From an uncultured Dysosmobacter sp. (GTDB lineage: Bacteria; Bacillota; Clostridia; Oscillospirales; Oscillospiraceae): a stretch of 64,000 bases of DNA. The position numbers were made by a program, and so were the translations under genes. The notes beneath the pieces are model-generated. The model was given only the letters and a program-made list of their open reading frames with translations, made no database searches and was not told the origin of the DNA. Location: assembly GCA_947625655.1 (NCBI GenBank), contig CANQPD010000004.1:62001-126000 (forward strand), given 5' to 3'. Below, piece after piece: positions 59,923 through 64,000 of this stretch (the first letter of the stretch is position 1; every line of letters begins with the position of its first letter).

Positions 59923-60384
59923 ATGAAAAAGATCACGGAACTCACCGCCGAGCTGGCGGCCCCTGCCATCGCGGAGCAGGGCTGCACCCTCTGGGACGTG
60001 GAGTACGTCAAGGAGGCGGGCACCTGGTATCTCCGGGTTTTGCTGGACAAGGAGGGCGGCGTGGACATCCTGGACTGCGAAGCCGTCTCCCGCAAGCTCA
60101 GCGACCTGCTGGACGAGGCAGACCCCATCGAGGGCAGCTATACCCTGGAGGTCGGCTCCGCCGGGGCCGAGCGGGCGCTGAAGCGCCCCTCTGACTTCCA
60201 GCGCTTTTTGAACAGTCCCGTCCTGGTCAAGCTCTACCGCAATCAGGACGGCCGCAAGGAATTCGCCGGCACCCTCGCCGCCTATGACGAGGCCACCGGC
60301 GCCGTCACCGTCACCGTGGGCAAGCAGGACATGACCTTTGAGAAAAAGGACGTGGCCCTGGTCCGCCTCCGCGTGGAATTCTAA
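59923..60384 (+). CDS. rimP: Ribosome maturation factor RimP
   Basis: The 153-residue protein starts MKKITELTAELAAPAIAEQG and has the RimP N-terminal domain (CTLWDVEYVKEAGTWYLRVL, LDKEGGVDILDCEAVSRKLS) and the C-terminal SH3-like domain. RimP supports 30S subunit assembly. The start is fixed by an AAAGGTAGG site. The operon continues with nusA after 57 bp of AT-rich spacer. Confidence 0.95.
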   Translation: MKKITELTAELAAPAIAEQGCTLWDVEYVKEAGTWYLRVLLDKEGGVDILDCEAVSRKLSDLLDEADPIEGSYTLEVGSAGAERALKRPSDFQRFLNSPVLVKLYRNQDGRKEFAGTLAAYDEATGAVTVTVGKQDMTFEKKDVALVRLRVEF

Positions 60385-60441
60385 TTGTCCATTATCAATT
60401 ATCAATTATTTAATTATTAATTGTTACAAGGAGAGTCACCG

Positions 60442-61602
60442 ATGAAAGGCAAAAAGCAGAAAGAACCCGCCGGCATGAATCCCGCGGAGATCTTCGCCGC
60501 CCTGGCGCTGCTGGAAAAGGAGCGCAACATCCCCCAGAGCTTCATGATGGAAAAGATCATCCAGGCCATCACCACCGCCTATAAGCGGGACCACGACGGC
60601 GTGGAAAACGTCATCGTGGACGTGGACGAGGAGCATCAGGACCTGAAGATGTACGTCCAGAAGACCGTGGTGGACGAAGAGGACTATGTGGACCCCGCCA
60701 ATGAAATGACCCTGGAGGAGGCCAAGGCCCTCTCCGCCAAGTACGAGATCGGCGACGTGGTCAACCTCCCCGTGGACAAGATGGAATTCGGCCGCATCGC
60801 CGCGGGCAACGGCAAGCAGGTCATCATCCAGGGCCTGCGGGAGGCCGAGCGGGGCCAGGTGTACGACGAGTTCAACTCCAAGCAGCACGAGATCCTCACC
60901 GGCGTGGTCACCCGGGTGGACCCCCGGAACGGCAACGTGTCCCTGCGCATCGGCACCGGCACCGAGTCCACCGAGGCCCTGCTGATGGCCGGCGAACAGG
61001 TCCCCGGCGAGGTCTTGGGCGAGGGCATGCACGTCAAGGTCTACGTGGTGGACGTCCGCCGCTCCACCCGGGGCCCCCAGATCCTGATTTCCCGGACCCA
61101 TCCGGGCCTGGTGAAGCGCCTGTTCGAGCTGGAGGTCCCCGAGATCTACGACGGCATCGTGGAGGTCCGCTCCATCGCCCGGGAGGCCGGCAGCCGCACC
61201 AAGATGGCCGTCTGGAGCAACGACGAGAATGTGGATCCCATCGGCGCCTGCGTGGGCCCCAAGGGCCAGCGGGTGGCCAATATCGTCGACGAGCTGCGGG
61301 GCGAGAAAATCGACATCATCAAGTGGAGCGAGGATCCCGCCCAGTTCATCGCCGCCGCCCTGGCCCCCGCCGACGTGGTGGACGTGTGGATGGCGGACGA
61401 GGGCAAGGCCTGCCGGGTCCTGGTGCCTGATGACCAGCTGTCCCTGGCCATCGGCAAGGAGGGCCAGAACGCCCGCCTGGCCGCCCGCCTGACCGGCTAC
61501 AAGATCGACATTAAGCCCCAGAGCTATCAGGAGCCCGAGGCCGGTGTGGACGACGACAACGTGGAGATCATCGGCGAGGACGACGCCCCCGCCGGGGAAT
61601 AA
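60442..61602 (+). CDS. nusA: Transcription termination/antitermination factor NusA
   Basis: The 386-residue protein has the N-terminal RNA-polymerase-binding part, the S1 domain (TGVVTRVDPRNGNVSLRIGT) and KH1/KH2 (EVPEIYDGIVEVRSIAREAG, GACVGPKGQRVANIVDELRG, AIGKEGQNARLAARLTGYKI). It ends with a short acidic tail (NVEIIGEDDAPAGE). The ATG at 60442 has an AAGGAG site. Second gene of the rimP operon. Confidence 0.97.
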   Translation: MKGKKQKEPAGMNPAEIFAALALLEKERNIPQSFMMEKIIQAITTAYKRDHDGVENVIVDVDEEHQDLKMYVQKTVVDEEDYVDPANEMTLEEAKALSAKYEIGDVVNLPVDKMEFGRIAAGNGKQVIIQGLREAERGQVYDEFNSKQHEILTGVVTRVDPRNGNVSLRIGTGTESTEALLMAGEQVPGEVLGEGMHVKVYVVDVRRSTRGPQILISRTHPGLVKRLFELEVPEIYDGIVEVRSIAREAGSRTKMAVWSNDENVDPIGACVGPKGQRVANIVDELRGEKIDIIKWSEDPAQFIAAALAPADVVDVWMADEGKACRVLVPDDQLSLAIGKEGQNARLAARLTGYKIDIKPQSYQEPEAGVDDDNVEIIGEDDAPAGE

Positions 61603-61625
61603 ACAGTGGAAAGGCGGCCTGACAG

Positions 61626-61907
61626 ATGCCGAAAGTGAAGAAGATCCCCCAGCGGCAGTGTGTGGGCTGCCGGGAAATGAAGGATAAAAAATCCCTGCTC
61701 CGGGTGGTGAAGTCCCCGGATGGCCAGGTCAGCCTGGACTTCGGCGGCAAGAAGCCGGGGCGGGGCGCCTATGTCTGCCACGACGTGGCCTGCCTCCAGA
61801 AGGCCCGGAAGTCCCGGGCGCTGGAGCGGGCCTTTGAGACCGCCATCCCCCCGGAGGTCTACGACGCCATGGAGACGGAACTGCGAGGTGCGGATGGACA
61901 GCCGTAA
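61626..61907 (+). CDS. ylxR: YlxR family RNA-binding protein (RnpM)
   Basis: The 93-residue protein has RQCVGCREMKDKKSLLRVVK at the N-terminus and GRGAYVCHDVACLQKARKS, the family hallmark. YlxR/RnpM modulates RNase P in other Firmicutes. It lies between nusA and ylxQ as in B. subtilis. Confidence 0.92.
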   Translation: MPKVKKIPQRQCVGCREMKDKKSLLRVVKSPDGQVSLDFGGKKPGRGAYVCHDVACLQKARKSRALERAFETAIPPEVYDAMETELRGADGQP

Positions 61908-62565
61908 CAACATCCTCTCCCTGCTGGGGCTGGCCCTCCGGGGCGGCAACCTGGCGGTGGGCGAGGAGCCGGTGGAGGCCGCGGCCCGGGCCCGGGACGC
62001 CCGGCTGCTGCTGCTGGCCTCCGACGCGGCGGCGGGCACCCTCCGCCGGACGGTCCACTTCGCCGAGGCGGGCCAGTGCCTGTGGCTCCGCCTCCCCTTT
62101 GCCAAGGAGGAGCTGGGCCGGGCGGTGGGCCGCACGTCCGCGGCCATCGTGGCCGTGACGGATATCGGCCTTGCCGGCGCGGTGGCCCGCCGGCTGGCGG
62201 CCCTGGACCCTGTCCAGTACGATGAGGCCGCCGCCAGGCTGGATCTGAAAGCCAAGCGGGCGGCGGAGCGCCGGGCCGAACAGCTGGCCCACGAGAAAAA
62301 CGTGCGCAGCGGCAAACGCAGGCCGAAAAAGGCCCCGCCCAACCAGCCTCCCCCGCCGGCGCCGCCCCGCAAAGGCGCCCCCGGAGAAGGGCGGCCCCCC
62401 AGGGGCCCTGCCCAGCGGAGCGCGCCCCGCGGAAAGGACGCTCCCGCCCGCAGATCCCGTCCCTCCGGGGAAAACCGCCCCAAGCCCCGGGCAAAGCCAA
62501 ATCCTTACGCCCACAGCCGCCCGGTGAAAAAGGGCAAGGGCTCCTTCCGCAAAAAAGAGTCCTGA
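61894..62565 (+). CDS. ylxQ: L7Ae-like RNA-binding protein YlxQ with long basic tail
   Basis: The first ~105 residues (MDSRNNILSLLGLALRGGNL ... VGRTSAAIVAVTDIGLAGAV) form the L7Ae/L30e fold of YlxQ, whose normal length is about 100. The remaining ~115 residues are Pro/Arg/Lys/Gly-rich (RKGAPGEGRPPRGPAQRSAP, RSRPSGENRPKPRAKPNPYA), likely disordered and RNA-binding. The ATG overlaps ylxR by 14 bp; GAGGTG is the site. Confidence 0.85.
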   Translation: MDSRNNILSLLGLALRGGNLAVGEEPVEAAARARDARLLLLASDAAAGTLRRTVHFAEAGQCLWLRLPFAKEELGRAVGRTSAAIVAVTDIGLAGAVARRLAALDPVQYDEAAARLDLKAKRAAERRAEQLAHEKNVRSGKRRPKKAPPNQPPPPAPPRKGAPGEGRPPRGPAQRSAPRGKDAPARRSRPSGENRPKPRAKPNPYAHSRPVKKGKGSFRKKES

Positions 62566-62632
62566 CACGCTGCGGCGGCAGCTTTGAAAAATTCCTCCAA
62601 CCTCCCGGTTGGTCTGTAACGAGGTGTTTTTA

Positions 62633-64000
62633 TTGGGTATTGAAAAATATCGGGTCCATGAGGTGGCGAAGGATTTCGGCCTGCCCACCAAGACCATTAC
62701 CGAAATTCTGACCAAGTATGTGGCCGCGCCGAAGAACCACATGCAGGTCCTGACGGACCATGAGCTGTCCGTGATTTTTGACTATCTGACCCAGCACAAC
62801 CAGGTCTCCGGCATCCAGGTGATCTACGCGGACGCCTATCAGGAAAAGCCCCAGCAGGCGGAGAGTGCCCCTGCCAAACAGGCCGCCCCCGCCCAGAAGG
62901 CCGCGCCCTCCAAGGCGGCCCCTGCCCGCCAGCAGCCCGCCCAAGCCGCCGGAAAGCCCGCCCAAAAGCCTGCTTCCGGTCAGCAGCAGGCTGCCAAGCC
63001 CGTCGTCCAGCAGCCCACCAGCCGGGTCCCCCAGAAGAAGATCGTGGACACCCGCAAGGGCGGCGACGTGAACCTGGCCAAGTACGACGAGCGCCTGGAG
63101 GATCTGGGCGGCCAGCGGGGCGAGCGGATGCAGCAGCGGGGCGGCAAGGAGAAGTTCCGCAATAATAACCAGCGCAGGGGCGGCATGACCTTCTCCAACA
63201 AGCGCCGCCAGGACGAGGCGGAGAAAATGCGCCGTCTCCAGCTGGAGATCGCCAAGAAGGCCCCCGTCAAGGTCCAGATCCCTGACGAGATCAGCGTGGG
63301 CGAGCTGGCCAGCCGCATGAAGAAGACCGGCGCCGAGGTGGTCAAGTGCCTGATGAAAAACGGCGTCATGGCCTCCCTCAGCCAGGTCATTGACTTCGAC
63401 ACCGCCGCCATCATCGCCGAGGAGATGGGCTGCAAGGTGGAGAAGGAAGTGGTCGTCACCATCGAGGAAAAGCTCATCGACGTCCACGAGGATAAGCCCG
63501 AGGACCTGGTGCCCCGGGCCCCCGTGGTGGTGGTCATGGGCCACGTGGACCACGGCAAGACCTCCCTGCTGGACACCATCCGCCACACGGCGGTCGCCGC
63601 CGGAGAGGCCGGCGGCATCACCCAGCACATCGGCGCCTATCAGGTCCAGGTGAACGGCAAGCCCGTCACCTTCCTGGACACTCCGGGCCACGAGGCGTTC
63701 ACCTCCATGCGCGCCCGGGGCGCCATGATCACCGACATCGCCATTTTGATGGTGGCGGCGGACGACGGCATCATGCCCCAGACCATCGAGTCCATCAACC
63801 ACGCCAAGGCGGCCAACATCCCCATCATCGTGGCCATCAACAAGATCGACAAGGAGAACGCCAACCCCGACCGGATCCTTCAGCAGCTGACCGAGCACGG
63901 CCTGGTGCCTGAGGAGTGGGGCGGCGAGACCATCTGCTGCCGTATCTCCGCCAAGAAGAACATCGGCATCGACAATCTGCTGGAAAACCTGGTGCTGCTG
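62633..64000 (+). CDS. infB: Translation initiation factor IF-2, N-terminal part (runs off window)
   Basis: The frame starts with TTG at 62633 ([20 protein letters not shown]) after a GAGGTG site; no ATG is near. An N1 domain and an Ala/Pro/Gln-rich linker (residues ~75-140) are followed by the conserved IF-2 N2 region and the GTPase domain with [37 protein letters not shown] and AINKID. 456 codons are visible; the remaining C-terminal domains lie beyond the window. Confidence 0.95.
   Translation, partial: MGIEKYRVHEVAKDFGLPTKTITEILTKYVAAPKNHMQVLTDHELSVIFDYLTQHNQVSGIQVIYADAYQEKPQQAESAPAKQAAPAQKAAPSKAAPARQQPAQAAGKPAQKPASGQQQAAKPVVQQPTSRVPQKKIVDTRKGGDVNLAKYDERLEDLGGQRGERMQQRGGKEKFRNNNQRRGGMTFSNKRRQDEAEKMRRLQLEIAKKAPVKVQIPDEISVGELASRMKKTGAEVVKCLMKNGVMASLSQVIDFDTAAIIAEEMGCKVEKEVVVTIEEKLIDVHEDKPEDLVPRAPVVVVMGHVDHGKTSLLDTIRHTAVAAGEAGGITQHIGAYQVQVNGKPVTFLDTPGHEAFTSMRARGAMITDIAILMVAADDGIMPQTIESINHAKAANIPIIVAINKIDKENANPDRILQQLTEHGLVPEEWGGETICCRISAKKNIGIDNLLENLVLL

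Overview
The window is about 64 kb of high-GC bacterial chromosome. Low-GC exceptions are short promoter regions. Gene content points to an endospore-forming member of the Clostridia, most likely Oscillospiraceae (the Flavonifractor / Lawsonibacter / Intestinimonas / Dysosmobacter type). The evidence is spoIIE, yqfC, yqfD and a YlbJ-like gene, a tandem glycine riboswitch, a reverse rubrerythrin, a YerC/TrpR-like regulator, and the order rimP-nusA-ylxR-ylxQ-infB. The family assignment is inference from gene content and composition; no rRNA or tRNA gene was found in the window.

Layout. 1-2400: 5' part of hslO, a methyltransferase and a TrpR-like regulator on the minus strand, then a DUF3298 gene. 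2436-8994: an alanine/glycine symporter under a tandem glycine riboswitch, two tandem MgtC proteins, a CyuA-type cysteine desulfidase and a ZIP metal transporter. 9017-13763: DUF1294 protein, a LytTR regulator with membrane partners, and three lipoproteins, two of which share a near-identical segment. 13872-16125: asnS, then divergent small genes (RHH regulator and an unknown). 16165-25631: recD2, ybeY, phoH, yqfD, yqfC, spoIIE and small genes, all on the minus strand. 25764-32604: dusB, an ECF sigma/anti-sigma pair, a YlbJ-like protein, deoC, an SLH-like/trypsin-like secreted protease and a HAD phosphatase. 32639-45000: small regulators, a SLOG-like protein, reverse rubrerythrin, an EF-G paralogue, a degenerate P-type-ATPase-like protein, rlmB, ftsH and a MATE transporter. 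45189-55898: membrane XRE regulators, a MarR-controlled heterodimeric ABC exporter, a candidate small RNA, a DUF2975/XRE pair, a DUF4173 protein and an SGNH hydrolase. 56005-64000: a nucleotidyltransferase, a Fur-family/metal ABC operon, then rimP-nusA-ylxR-ylxQ-infB (infB runs off the window).

The most unusual features are non-coding. Six copies (A-F) of a structured element of about 230-300 bp lie at gene 3' ends. In each copy the same rho-independent-terminator-like hairpin appears on both sides of the core, and this hairpin sequence is different at every locus. The core has imperfect inverted ends and a conserved fold but no gene. A second, larger repeat family (51.9-52.6 kb and, inverted, 59.2-59.7 kb) carries stem-loops whose arms differ between copies but stay self-complementary. 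Between them lies a promoter-to-terminator unit of about 103 nt with no ORF and a pyrimidine-rich stretch complementary to Shine-Dalgarno sequences, a good small-RNA candidate. A 725-residue protein keeps the outline of a P-type ATPase but lacks the catalytic DKTGT motif.
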